Positions 25,182 through 33,616 of a DNA stretch of 64,000 nucleotides are shown in pieces. Source of the DNA: Aestuariivita boseongensis (GTDB lineage: Bacteria > Pseudomonadota > Alphaproteobacteria > Rhodobacterales > Rhodobacteraceae); NCBI RefSeq assembly GCF_001262635.1, contig NZ_JXYH01000014.1:1-64000 (forward strand), written 5' to 3'. The notes beneath the pieces were generated by a model, which was given only the letters and a program-made list of their open reading frames with translations, was not told where the DNA came from and did no database searches. The position numbers were made by a program, and so were the translations under genes. Every line of letters begins with the position of its first letter. Position 1 is the stretch's first letter.

Positions 25182-26011
25182 CGCCGCTCCATCCGCAGCA
25201 TCCGATCCAGCATGATCGCGACAACCACAATGATGAACCCGCTTTCAAAGCCAAGGGCGGTGTTCACCTGATTGAGCGCGCGCACCACAGGCACGCCCAG
25301 CCCATCTGCGCCGACCAGAGCGGCGATCACCACCATCGACAGCGACAGCATGATCGTCTGGTTCAGGCCAGTCATGATTTGAGGCAGCGCATAGGGCAGT
25401 TCGACCTTCCAAAGCGTCTGACTGGGCGTGGACCCGAAGGCCTGCGCGGCCTCAAGCAGAGGTTTGGGGGTGGAGGTCACACCCAGATGCGTAAGGCGGA
25501 TGGGCGCGGGCAAAACAAAGATCACCGTGGCGATCAGGCCCGGGACCATGCCGATGCCGAAAAACACAATGGCCGGAATAAGATAGACGAAGGTGGGCAG
25601 CGTCTGCATCAGGTCCAGCACGGGCCGCATGAAGCGGTAAAGCCGGGGGCGGTGGGCGGCGGCGATGCCGATGGGTACGCCAATCCCCATACAGACCACG
25701 CAGGCCGACAGAACCAGGGTCAGGCTTTCGGTGGTTTCCTCCCAATAGTCCTGGTTGAGGATGAACAGAAAGCCCAGGATCACAAACAGCACCACTTTCC
25801 AGTTGCGCTGCAGGAGCCAGGTCAGCCCCCCAAAAACCGCGATGATGATGAACGGGTGGGGCGTCTGCAGAACCCAGAGGATACCGTCAATCAGGGCCTC
25901 CATCGTGATGGAGAGGCCATCAAAGAACCACGCGCCGTTGATTTGAAGCCAGTCGAAGATCCCGGCGGCCCATTTGCCGATGGGGATCTTGGTGTCGGTC
26001 AACCACTCCAT
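25178..26011 (-). CDS. choW: Choline ABC transporter, permease protein
   Basis: Protein of 277 residues with a long N-terminal segment before the BPD-type permease domain. About six membrane helices are visible, and a conserved EAAQAFGSTPSQTLWKVELP loop (the EAA motif contacting the ATPase) lies in the C-terminal third. It imports choline together with ChoX and ChoV. The ATG lies about 100 bp from the end of choX, with paired palindromes in that gap. Confidence 0.93.
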   Translation of the reverse strand: MEWLTDTKIPIGKWAAGIFDWLQINGAWFFDGLSITMEALIDGILWVLQTPHPFIIIAVFGGLTWLLQRNWKVVLFVILGFLFILNQDYWEETTESLTLVLSACVVCMGIGVPIGIAAAHRPRLYRFMRPVLDLMQTLPTFVYLIPAIVFFGIGMVPGLIATVIFVLPAPIRLTHLGVTSTPKPLLEAAQAFGSTPSQTLWKVELPYALPQIMTGLNQTIMLSLSMVVIAALVGADGLGVPVVRALNQVNTALGFESGFIIVVVAIMLDRMLRMERR

Positions 26012-26037
26012 TCAGACCTCATCATGCTGGGAGGGGG

Positions 26038-26083
26038 CAAAATTCTTCGAAGAATTTTGGCAAGAAAATTCGAATTTTCTTGC
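26038..26083. repeat. Paired palindromes between choX and choW
   Basis: Two perfect, centre-less dyads abut: 26038-26059 (CAAAATTCTTC and its complement) and 26060-26083 (GCAAGAAAATTC and its complement). In an mRNA running from choX to choW they would form two strong hairpins inside the operon, which could lower downstream expression or protect the choX transcript, as in other binding-protein operons. Confidence 0.85.
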
Positions 26084-26117
26084 GCGGCCCCGGACCAACC
26101 GAAGCCGCGCAGAAAGA

Positions 26118-27041
26118 TCAGTTCAGCGCAGCTTTCACCGCTGCCATCGCGTCACCACCGTCTTTGGTGGTCACACCATCCAGCCATCCGCCCAGCACAT
26201 CGGTGTTGGCCGAAAGCCACGCGGTTGCCGCATCGGCAGGATCTTCGCCGTCATTCAGGATCGCGCCCATGATCTCGTTCTCCATGGCCAGCGAAAACTC
26301 CAGGTTTGTCAGCAGCTTGCCCACATTCGGGCAAGTCTCGACATAGCCCGCCGATGTGTTGGTATAGACGGTCGCACCGCCCAGATTGGGCCCGAAATAA
26401 TCATCGCCACCGGTCAGATAGCTCATCTCGAAATTGGCGTTCATCGGGTGCGGCTCCCAGCCCAGGAACACAATCGGCTCCCCCCGACGATCGGCTCGCG
26501 CCACCTGCGCCAGCATCCCCTGTTCAGAGCTTTCGACCACCTCGAAACCCTCAAGGCCAAAGGCGTTCGCGCCAATCATATCCATGATCAGTCGGTTGCC
26601 GTCATTGCCCGGTTCAATGCCATAAATCTTGCCTTCAAGCGCATCCTTCTGGCTGGCGATATCGCTGAAATCCGCGATGCCCATGTCTGCCGCCGCCTTG
26701 TTCACGGCCAGCGTGTATTTCGCCCCTTCCAGGTTGGCGCGCACCGTGTCGACCGTGCCGGCCTCACGATAGGGCGCGATGTCGCCCTCCATCGTGGGCA
26801 TCCAGTTGCCCAGGAACACATCGATGTCGCCATTCGCCATGGATTGATAGGTCACCGGCACCGACAGCACCTTGATGTCTGTCTCATAGCCAAGCGCTTC
26901 CAGCACCACCGTGGTGGCGGCGGTTGTCGCGGTGATGTCGGTCCAGCCCACATCCGAGAATGTGACAGTGTCACAATCGGCCAAGGTGGGCCCTGCAATA
27001 GCCATAAGGGCCAATGCGGAAAGAGAAGATTTAAAGGTCAT
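26118..27041 (-). CDS. choX: Choline ABC transporter, substrate-binding protein
   Basis: Periplasmic binding protein of 307 residues, OpuAC type, with a signal peptide (about 1-21, ending LA-D). Aromatic residues expected in the choline cage appear in VGWTDI, FLGNWMP and FLGWEPHP. It is the first gene of the minus-strand uptake operon and is divergent from betI, with a dyad matching a BetI operator in between. Confidence 0.93.
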   Translation of the reverse strand: MTFKSSLSALALMAIAGPTLADCDTVTFSDVGWTDITATTAATTVVLEALGYETDIKVLSVPVTYQSMANGDIDVFLGNWMPTMEGDIAPYREAGTVDTVRANLEGAKYTLAVNKAAADMGIADFSDIASQKDALEGKIYGIEPGNDGNRLIMDMIGANAFGLEGFEVVESSEQGMLAQVARADRRGEPIVFLGWEPHPMNANFEMSYLTGGDDYFGPNLGGATVYTNTSAGYVETCPNVGKLLTNLEFSLAMENEIMGAILNDGEDPADAATAWLSANTDVLGGWLDGVTTKDGGDAMAAVKAALN

Positions 27042-27089
27042 TACTGTCTCCCTGACGGTTTTTGTTGTCCTCGTTTGGCAGGCTGAGGG

Positions 27090-27111
27090 TTATTGATTGA
27101 CGAGTCAATAA
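27090..27111. promoter_or_regulatory. Candidate BetI operator
   Basis: TTATTGA and TCAATAA arms surround TTGACGAG, giving a 22-bp dyad between choX and betI. Its position and sequence resemble BetI targets of choline loci. Choline-responsive repression of both directions is inferred. Confidence 0.6.
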
Positions 27112-27154
27112 AGAACCCATAGCGTTTTCCGACGTTCACCCCGGAGACGCCCAC

Positions 27155-27730
27155 ATGCCCAAACTTGGAATGGAGCCTATCAGGCGCGATGCCCTCGTCA
27201 AAGCGGCGATTGCCGAGATCGGAGAGGCGGGGTCGCTGGACGTCACCGTCAGCCAGATCGCCCGCCGCGCCGGCATGTCGAGCGCATTGGCCCATCACTA
27301 TTTCGGTTCGAAAGAACAGATGCTTGTGGCCACCATGCGCCACATCCTGACGCTGTTCGGGGCAGAGGTGCGCGGCGCGCTGGCCATGGCGCGAAGCCCC
27401 GAAGAACGGATCGAGGCCATCGTGCGCGCCTCTTTCTCGTCGCAGAATTTCCGGGCTGCGACGGCGGCGTCCTGGCTGCATTTCTATCTTCAGGCGCAAA
27501 CTTCCGACCAGACGCGGCGGCTGTTGCGGCTCTATCACCGGCGGCTCAGATCGAACCTGATGGTGGGCTTCACGCCGCTGGTCGCCGATCCCGCCCGCGC
27601 CTCCGAAACGATCGGCGCATTGATCGACGGGGTCTATCTGCGTCAGGTCCTGCGCCCCGAGGCGATGTCGAACGAAGAGGCGGTCGCGCTTGTTCTGGCC
27701 GATGTTCAACGCCTGATCCGGGAGGGATGA
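27155..27730 (+). CDS. betI: Transcriptional repressor BetI
   Basis: TetR-family protein of 191 residues, the expected BetI length. The N-terminal HTH is about residues 25-50 (TVSQIARRAGMSSALAHHYFGSKEQML). It represses choline uptake and oxidation genes and is released by choline. It overlaps betC by 4 nt and shares its promoter region with choX. Confidence 0.92.
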   Translation: MPKLGMEPIRRDALVKAAIAEIGEAGSLDVTVSQIARRAGMSSALAHHYFGSKEQMLVATMRHILTLFGAEVRGALAMARSPEERIEAIVRASFSSQNFRAATAASWLHFYLQAQTSDQTRRLLRLYHRRLRSNLMVGFTPLVADPARASETIGALIDGVYLRQVLRPEAMSNEEAVALVLADVQRLIREG

Positions 27731-29238
27731 TGCCCAAACCAAACATCCTGATCCTGATGGTCGATCAACTGAACGGCACGCTGTTTCCCGATGGTCCTGG
27801 CGATTGGCTGCACGCGCCCCATCTGCGGCGGCTGGCCGACCGGTCAGTGCGCTTTGCCAACAGCTATACCGCCTCCCCGCTCTGTGCGCCGGGGCGTGCC
27901 AGCTTCATGACGGGCCAGCTGCCCTCGGCCACCGGCGTCTATGACAACGCTGCCGAATTCCGCGGTGATCTGCCCACCTACGCCCACCATCTGCGCCGGG
28001 CGGGTTACCACACGTGCCTGTCGGGCAAGATGCACTTCGTGGGGCCCGACCAGCTGCACGGGTTCGAAGAACGGTTGACCACCGATATCTATCCCGCCGA
28101 TTTCGGCTGGACGCCGGATTACCGCAAACCCGGAGAGCGGATCGACTGGTGGTATCACAACATGGGGTCGGTCACGGGGGCAGGCGTGGCCGAGATCACC
28201 AATCAGATGGAATATGATGACGAGGTCGCCTATCACGCGCAGCGCAAACTCTATGACCTCGCCCGCGGACATGATGACCGGCCCTGGTGCCTGACCGTCA
28301 GCTTCACCCACCCGCATGACCCTTATGTGGCGCGCAAGCGGTTCTGGGATCTTTATGAAGACTGCAACCATCTGAGCCCGCGCGTCCCCGCGATGGACTA
28401 TGCCGATCACGATCCGCATGCGCAGCGGATTTTCGATGCGAATGACTGGCGCAATTTCGACATCTCCGAAGATGATATCCGCCGGTCGCGCCGGGCCTAT
28501 TTTGCCAATATCTCCTATCTGGACGAGAAGATCGGAGAGATCCTCGACGTGCTCGACCGCACCCGTCAGGAGGCGATCATCCTCTTTGTGTCCGACCACG
28601 GCGATATGCTCGGCGAGCGGGGGCTGTGGTTCAAAATGAACTTCTACGAAGGCTCGGCCCGCGTGCCGCTGATGATCGCGGCTCCGGGCCTTGTGCCGCA
28701 AACGGTCAGCGATCCGGTCTCCACCATCGACGTTTGTCCGACGCTTTGTGACCTGGCGGGGGTAAGTATGGACGAGGTCATGCCTTGGACCACGGGTGAA
28801 AGCCTTATACCGCTGGCAAAAGGCGCCGCGCGCACCAGCGCCGTGGCGATGGAATATGCCGCCGAAGGGTCCCAGTCGCCGTTGATCGCGCTGCGCCAGG
28901 GCAAGTGGAAATACACCAATTGCGCCATTGACCCCGAACAGCTCTTCGATCTGGAGGCAGACCCGGACGAGCTGGTCAACCTCGCCGAAGACCCCGCCCA
29001 TCGCGTCACGCTGGAAGGCTTCCGGATCGAGGCCGCCGCGCGCTGGGATCTGGAACGCTTCGACGCCGATGTGCGCGCCAGCCAGGCCCGCCGTTGGGTC
29101 GTGTACGAAGCGCTCAGGCAGGGCGGCTATTACCCCTGGGATTACCAGCCGCTGCAAAAGGCGTCGGAACGCTACATGCGCAATCACATGGACCTGAACG
29201 TGGTGGAAGAAAACCAGCGCTTCCCGAGGGGGGAGTAA
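27727..29238 (+). CDS. betC: Choline-sulfatase
   Basis: Type I sulfatase of 503 residues. The formylglycine site is SPLCAPGRASFMTG (Cys about residue 54 within CxPxR), and metal-binding segments include LMVDQLNG near the N-terminus and FVSDHGDMLGERGLW in the middle. It hydrolyses choline-O-sulfate to choline and sulfate in the cytoplasm, feeding BetA. The start is 27727 or 27730 (two ATGs). It sits in betI-betC-betA order. Confidence 0.95.
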   Translation: MMPKPNILILMVDQLNGTLFPDGPGDWLHAPHLRRLADRSVRFANSYTASPLCAPGRASFMTGQLPSATGVYDNAAEFRGDLPTYAHHLRRAGYHTCLSGKMHFVGPDQLHGFEERLTTDIYPADFGWTPDYRKPGERIDWWYHNMGSVTGAGVAEITNQMEYDDEVAYHAQRKLYDLARGHDDRPWCLTVSFTHPHDPYVARKRFWDLYEDCNHLSPRVPAMDYADHDPHAQRIFDANDWRNFDISEDDIRRSRRAYFANISYLDEKIGEILDVLDRTRQEAIILFVSDHGDMLGERGLWFKMNFYEGSARVPLMIAAPGLVPQTVSDPVSTIDVCPTLCDLAGVSMDEVMPWTTGESLIPLAKGAARTSAVAMEYAAEGSQSPLIALRQGKWKYTNCAIDPEQLFDLEADPDELVNLAEDPAHRVTLEGFRIEAAARWDLERFDADVRASQARRWVVYEALRQGGYYPWDYQPLQKASERYMRNHMDLNVVEENQRFPRGE

Positions 29239-29244
29239 CCTCAT

Positions 29245-29275
29245 GCTTCTTTCTGGCCAGAAATACCCCACTCCC
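29245..29275. repeat. Dispersed Roseobacter-type repeat, copy 1
   Basis: Contains CTTCTTTCTGGC followed by a few variable bases, AAATACCCC and CTCCC. Related copies lie at 32101-32133 (same strand) and 44752-44784 (opposite strand). This copy sits between betC and betA. Confidence 0.75.
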
Positions 29276-29316
29276 GCGCAAATCATAACGTCCCGCATCT
29301 GCAAGGTGGGGCGCTG

Positions 29317-30966
29317 ATGGAGGCCGATTTCGTCATCGTCGGCGCGGGCAGCGCGGGCTGCGCCATGGCCTACCGTCTGGCCGAAGCCGGGCAATCCGTG
29401 CTGGTCATCGAACATGGCGGCACCGATTGGGGGCCGCTGATCCAGATGCCTGCGGCTTTGTCCTATCCGATGAACATGAAGATGTATGACTGGGGCTATC
29501 TGTCTGAGCCCGAGCCGCATCTGGGCAATCGCCGGCTGGTCTGCCCGCGCGGCAAGGTCATCGGCGGATCATCGTCGATCAACGGGATGGTCTATGTGCG
29601 CGGGCATGCGCACGATTACGACCATTGGGCCGACAGCGGGGCGGAAGGCTGGGCCTTTGCCGACGTGCTGCCCTATTTCAAGCGGATGGAAAGCTGGCAT
29701 GACGGCGGGCATGGCGGCGACCCGGGCTGGCGCGGCACCGACGGTCCGCTGCACATAAGCCGCGGCCCCAGGAAAAACCCGCTTTATCACGCCTTTGTCG
29801 AGGCGGGGCGTCAGGCCGGGTATCAGGTCACCGACGATTACAACGGCGAGAAACAGGAAGGCTTCGGCCCGTTCGAGCAGACCGTCTGGAAAGGGCGGCG
29901 CTGGTCTGCGGCGAATGCCTATCTGCGGCCTGCACTGAAACACGCAAACTGCGATCTGCTGCGCGGATTGGTGGAGCGTGTGGTGATCGAAGACGGCCGC
30001 GCCAAAGGCGTGGCGCTTGCGGGCGGCAAGATCGTGCGGGCCCGGCGCGAGGTGATCCTAGCGGCCTCGGCCATCAATTCGCCGAAGATCCTGATGCTGT
30101 CGGGTATCGGCCCGGCGGCGCATCTGGCCGAACATGGGATCGACGTGATCGCCGACAGACCCGGGGTCGGCGGCAATCTGCAGGACCATCTTGAGATATA
30201 TGTGCAGTTCTCCTCCAGCAAGCCGATCACGCTTTACAAGCATTGGAACCTGATCTCGAAGGCGATGATCGGGGCGCAGTGGCTTTTCACCAAGACGGGG
30301 CTGGGGGCCTCGAACAACTTCGAAAGCTGTGGCTTCATCCGGTCGCGCGCGGGCATCGAATATCCGGATATCCAGTTCCACTTCCTGCCCATCGCCGTGC
30401 GCTATGATGGGCAGACGGCTGCGGAAGGGCACGGGTTTCAGGCCCATGTCGGGCCGATGCGGTCGAAAAGCCGGGGGCGGATCAGCCTGGCCTCGGGCAA
30501 TCCCGTGGATGCGCCGAAGATCCGGTTCAATTACATGAGCCACCCGGATGACTGGACCGAATTCCGCACCGCCCTGCGCCTGACCCGCGAGATTTTCGCG
30601 CAGAAGGCGATGGAACCCTTCGTGAAGGCCGAAATTCAGCCCGGCGCGCATCTGCAGACGGATGATGAGCTTGATGAAGCCATCCGCGAGCACGCTGAAA
30701 GCGCCTATCACCCTTGCGGCACCTGCAAGATGGGGCGAGCCGACGACCCGCAGGCGGTGGTCGATCCCGAAGGCCGGGTGATCGGCGTTGACGGGTTGCG
30801 CGTGGCTGACAGCAGCATTTTCCCGCGCATCACCAATGGCAACCTGAATGGTCCGTCGATCCTCGTGGGTGAGAAGATGAGCGATCATATCCTTGGCCGC
30901 GATCCGCTGCCACGGGCCAATGACCGGCCCTGGGTCCATTCCGACTGGCAAACCGCACAGCGTTAA
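29317..30966 (+). CDS. betA: Choline dehydrogenase
   Basis: GMC-family flavoprotein of 549 residues. The N-terminal FAD-binding motif is [19 protein letters not shown] (about 5-23). The GMC signature ([22 protein letters not shown]) and the C-terminal CGTCKMG and [12 protein letters not shown] segments with the active-site His region (YHPCGTC) are intact. It oxidises choline to betaine aldehyde. The usual neighbour betB (betaine-aldehyde dehydrogenase) is not downstream; a nuclease gene follows. Confidence 0.94.
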   Translation: MEADFVIVGAGSAGCAMAYRLAEAGQSVLVIEHGGTDWGPLIQMPAALSYPMNMKMYDWGYLSEPEPHLGNRRLVCPRGKVIGGSSSINGMVYVRGHAHDYDHWADSGAEGWAFADVLPYFKRMESWHDGGHGGDPGWRGTDGPLHISRGPRKNPLYHAFVEAGRQAGYQVTDDYNGEKQEGFGPFEQTVWKGRRWSAANAYLRPALKHANCDLLRGLVERVVIEDGRAKGVALAGGKIVRARREVILAASAINSPKILMLSGIGPAAHLAEHGIDVIADRPGVGGNLQDHLEIYVQFSSSKPITLYKHWNLISKAMIGAQWLFTKTGLGASNNFESCGFIRSRAGIEYPDIQFHFLPIAVRYDGQTAAEGHGFQAHVGPMRSKSRGRISLASGNPVDAPKIRFNYMSHPDDWTEFRTALRLTREIFAQKAMEPFVKAEIQPGAHLQTDDELDEAIREHAESAYHPCGTCKMGRADDPQAVVDPEGRVIGVDGLRVADSSIFPRITNGNLNGPSILVGEKMSDHILGRDPLPRANDRPWVHSDWQTAQR

Positions 30967-31020
30967 CCCCGGCTCAAGGCGACGCTTGCGCTTGCCCGGC
31001 CGCCAGCGCAGGTTAACCGC

Positions 31021-31671
31021 ATGTTAAGGTTTTGCCTCGCGGTTCTCCTCTCTCTGTCTCCGCTCACGGCGCTTGCAGACGTGAGCGGCGCGGTGCGCGT
31101 GATCGACGCCGATACCTGGGACGTTGGCGGAACCCGCGTCCGGCTTTTCGGCATCGACGCACCAGAACGCGATCAGACCTGCACACGCCCCTCTGGGGAG
31201 GTTTGGGAGTGCGGGCTTTGGTCTTCTGCGCAGACACGCGCGGAATTCGACGGGGCCTGGGCGCAGTGCGAGGCGCTTGATCGGGATCGCTATGGCCGGG
31301 TTGTCGCGCGCTGTGCGGTCCGGGGCAGGGACGTGGCCCGTGTTCTGGTACAATCGGGGTGGGCCTATGCCTATCGGCGCTACTCCATGGATTACGATCT
31401 GGATGAAAAAGGCGCAGCGGTGCGCGGTGTCGGGCTGCATGGCTCCTCCGCGCAGGCGCCTGCGGAATTCCGGGCGGAACGGCGCGCGCCGGAAACCCCT
31501 GACAGGACTTGCGCGATCAAGGGCAATATCTCGGCCTCGGGCAAACGGATCTATCACATGCCGGGGCAGGAACATTACCGCCAGACCCAGATCAACCCAG
31601 CAAAGGGCGAACGCTGGTTCTGCAGCGAGGCGCAGGCGCAAGCCGCCGGGTGGCGCCGCGCCAGGCGTTAG
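31021..31671 (+). CDS. Secreted thermonuclease (SNase) family protein
   Basis: Protein of 216 residues with a signal peptide (about 1-20). The SNase-like OB-fold shows DADTWDVGGTRVRLFGIDAPE (about 30-50), DRYGRVVARC (about 91-100) and the Arg/Glu residues typical of the active site. A C-terminal segment of about 50 residues (CAIKGNISASGKRIYHMPGQEHY) is a domain often fused to such nucleases in Rhodobacterales. Extracytoplasmic nucleic-acid degradation is inferred. Confidence 0.85.
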   Translation: MLRFCLAVLLSLSPLTALADVSGAVRVIDADTWDVGGTRVRLFGIDAPERDQTCTRPSGEVWECGLWSSAQTRAEFDGAWAQCEALDRDRYGRVVARCAVRGRDVARVLVQSGWAYAYRRYSMDYDLDEKGAAVRGVGLHGSSAQAPAEFRAERRAPETPDRTCAIKGNISASGKRIYHMPGQEHYRQTQINPAKGERWFCSEAQAQAAGWRRARR

Positions 31672-31775
31672 GTAATTCGGGTTATCGCACGCCGGGTTTG
31701 ATCCCGGTCAAAGTGTGCCCTGCCGCGCATGTCCTAGAGTGGCCTGAACCGAAAAGACATCCACGGGAGAGAGAC

Positions 31776-32015
31776 ATGTCGCACACACCCCACGAACTGG
31801 CCGAAGAATTTCCTGACAAGGTCGAACTGATGAGCCAGCTTAAACAATCGAACGCCCATTTCGCGCGGCTGGCCGATGAGTATCACGAGGTCAACCGTGC
31901 GGTGCACCGCGCCGAGACCAATGTTGATCCGATGGAAGAATTGGCCGAGGTCGACCTGCGCAAGAAACGCGCCCATCTCAAGGACGAAATCTGGGCAATC
32001 CTGTCCAAGGCTTGA
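31776..32015 (+). CDS. DUF465 (YdcH-type) small protein
   Basis: Helical protein of 79 residues with the DUF465 pattern: FARLADEYHEVNRAVHRAE in the middle and LRKKRAHLKDEIWAIL near the C-terminus, probably a helical hairpin or coiled coil. GGGAGAGAG lies upstream of the ATG. Function unknown for the family. Confidence 0.88.
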   Translation: MSHTPHELAEEFPDKVELMSQLKQSNAHFARLADEYHEVNRAVHRAETNVDPMEELAEVDLRKKRAHLKDEIWAILSKA

Positions 32016-32100
32016 CGTCCGGATAGGGCCAGCGCTGGGCTGAATTGCCGCCAGCGTACATGGATATCTGAAACACCAGGGGAGCAGGAGTGCTCAATTC

Positions 32101-32133
32101 CTGCTTCTTTCTGGCAAAAATACCCGATCCTGC
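32101..32133. repeat. Dispersed Roseobacter-type repeat, copy 2
   Basis: CTGCTTCTTTCTGGC, then AAAAATACCC and TCCTGC, in the gap between the DUF465 gene and the 3' end of pccR. Related to the copies at 29245 and 44752. Confidence 0.75.
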
Positions 32134-32158
32134 TTTGTGCACCGGGCGCTTGTCTGGA

Positions 32159-33553
32159 TCAGCGCACTGTGTAGGGCAGGATATCGCGGGCGTTCACATC
32201 CACCGACAACCTGCGCTCCAGCGGCGGAACCGATCGCTGGTGGCAGGAGGTGCGCTCGCAGATCCGGCAGGAAATGCCGATGGGCTCGAACGCTTCGGCG
32301 TTCGACACGTCAAGCGTGTCGGCATAGACAAGCGATGGCGCGTGGCGCACTTCGCAACCCAGCGCGATGGCATACCGCCGGATCGGCGCACCATAGGATC
32401 CCCCCGATTTCGACACGTCCCGCGCCAGGCTGATGTACCGCACACCATCGGGTGTTTCAGCCAGCTGGCGCAGGAACTGACCCGGGGTCTCAAACGCCCG
32501 GTGCACGTTCCACAGCGGGCAGGCGCCGCCGAAACGCGCGAATTGCAGCCGCGTTGCCGAATGGCGTTTGGTGATCGTTCCGGCCTGATCGACGCGTACA
32601 AAGAAGAAGGGCACGCCCTTGGCGCCGGGTCTTTGCAGCGTGGACAGGCGATGGGCCACCTGTTCGATCGACGCACCAAACCGCCCGCCTAAGACTTCCA
32701 GATCGTGGCGCACCTCTTGCGCGGCATCCAGAAAAGCGCGGTAGGGCATCAATGCGGCTCCGGCAAAGTAATTGGCAAGGCCGATCTTGGCGATGGCGCG
32801 GGCCTCTTCCGTCTGAAAGCGTGCGAAATCCAGCGTTGCCTCAAGCAGCTTGTCCTGGGTCAGCAACGCAAACTGCAGAAGCATCTGGAACAGTTGGGTC
32901 TCGGGCGCCGCGCGGGCCGACAGGTACAGCGTGCCCGTGGCCGCGTCATAGCGCCGGACGGGGCTGTCATCGTGCAGCAGGACCGTTATGCCCAGATCGG
33001 CCAGCCGCCGCTCCGTGGCGGCGCGGATCTGCCCGCGGGATTGGGCGGCAAAGCTTTCGGCCGCGCGGTCCACCGCGTCGATATAGTTGTCGCAATAGTG
33101 GAAGAAATCGCGCACCTCGTCCCAGGGGCTGGATTGCGTGCGGGCGTCTTCGCGACCCAGCGCCTCGTCCAGAGAGGCCAGTCGCTCATGCGTCTGGCGA
33201 TAGGCCTTGTGCAGTTCGATCAGCGCACGTGCCAGCGCCGGCGCGTTCGAGGCCGTCAGGCGCAGATCCGCAAGCGGCGGCATGTTGTCGGCAAAGACCG
33301 GATCCGACAGGGCCTCGCGCATATCGCTGACCAGCCTTTCGCTGTCGCCGGTGCTCAGCTCGATCACATCGACGCCGAATTCCTGCGCCAGCGCCAGAAC
33401 GACTGAGGTTGAGACCGGCCGCTTGTTGTTCTCCATCTGGTTCAGATAGGGCAGGGACACGCCCAGCTTGGCGGCAAAGGCTTTCTGGGTCAGATCCATC
33501 CGCATGCGGATCTCGCGCAGCTTTGCACCGGCATAGAGTTTTTGCGTGGCCAT
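32159..33553 (-). CDS. pccR: Short-chain fatty acyl-CoA regulator (ScfR family, PccR-like)
   Basis: Protein of 464 residues. An XRE-type HTH at about 10-60 (LTQKAFAAKLGVSLPYLNQMENNKRP) is followed by a long ImmA/IrrE-like region and the C-terminal DUF2083 domain with clustered cysteines (ISCRICERTSCHQRS). This is the ScfR architecture of RamB, MccR and PccR. In Rhodobacter sphaeroides PccR controls pccB for propionyl-CoA assimilation, and here pccB lies 1.5 kb away with only an exporter between. TTTGCAAA-type sites flank its own start (33561-33600), suggesting autoregulation. The start at 33553 (MATQKLY) fits the family. Confidence 0.88.
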   Translation of the reverse strand: MATQKLYAGAKLREIRMRMDLTQKAFAAKLGVSLPYLNQMENNKRPVSTSVVLALAQEFGVDVIELSTGDSERLVSDMREALSDPVFADNMPPLADLRLTASNAPALARALIELHKAYRQTHERLASLDEALGREDARTQSSPWDEVRDFFHYCDNYIDAVDRAAESFAAQSRGQIRAATERRLADLGITVLLHDDSPVRRYDAATGTLYLSARAAPETQLFQMLLQFALLTQDKLLEATLDFARFQTEEARAIAKIGLANYFAGAALMPYRAFLDAAQEVRHDLEVLGGRFGASIEQVAHRLSTLQRPGAKGVPFFFVRVDQAGTITKRHSATRLQFARFGGACPLWNVHRAFETPGQFLRQLAETPDGVRYISLARDVSKSGGSYGAPIRRYAIALGCEVRHAPSLVYADTLDVSNAEAFEPIGISCRICERTSCHQRSVPPLERRLSVDVNARDILPYTVR

Positions 33554-33560
33554 GGGTGCC

Positions 33561-33600
33561 CTTTGCAAAGTTTGATCTATGCCGTGCTAACCTTGCAAAA
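33561..33600. promoter_or_regulatory. PccR-type sites and core promoter upstream of pccR
   Basis: A perfect CTTTGCAAAG palindrome at 33561-33570 and CTTGCAAAA at 33592-33600 resemble the TTTGCAAA motifs reported for PccR/RamB operators. Between them, on the minus strand, GGCATAGATCAAA looks like an extended -10 region. A palindrome overlapping the start site would fit autorepression. Confidence 0.55.
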
Positions 33601-33616
33601 CATGCGGCGCAAGTCC

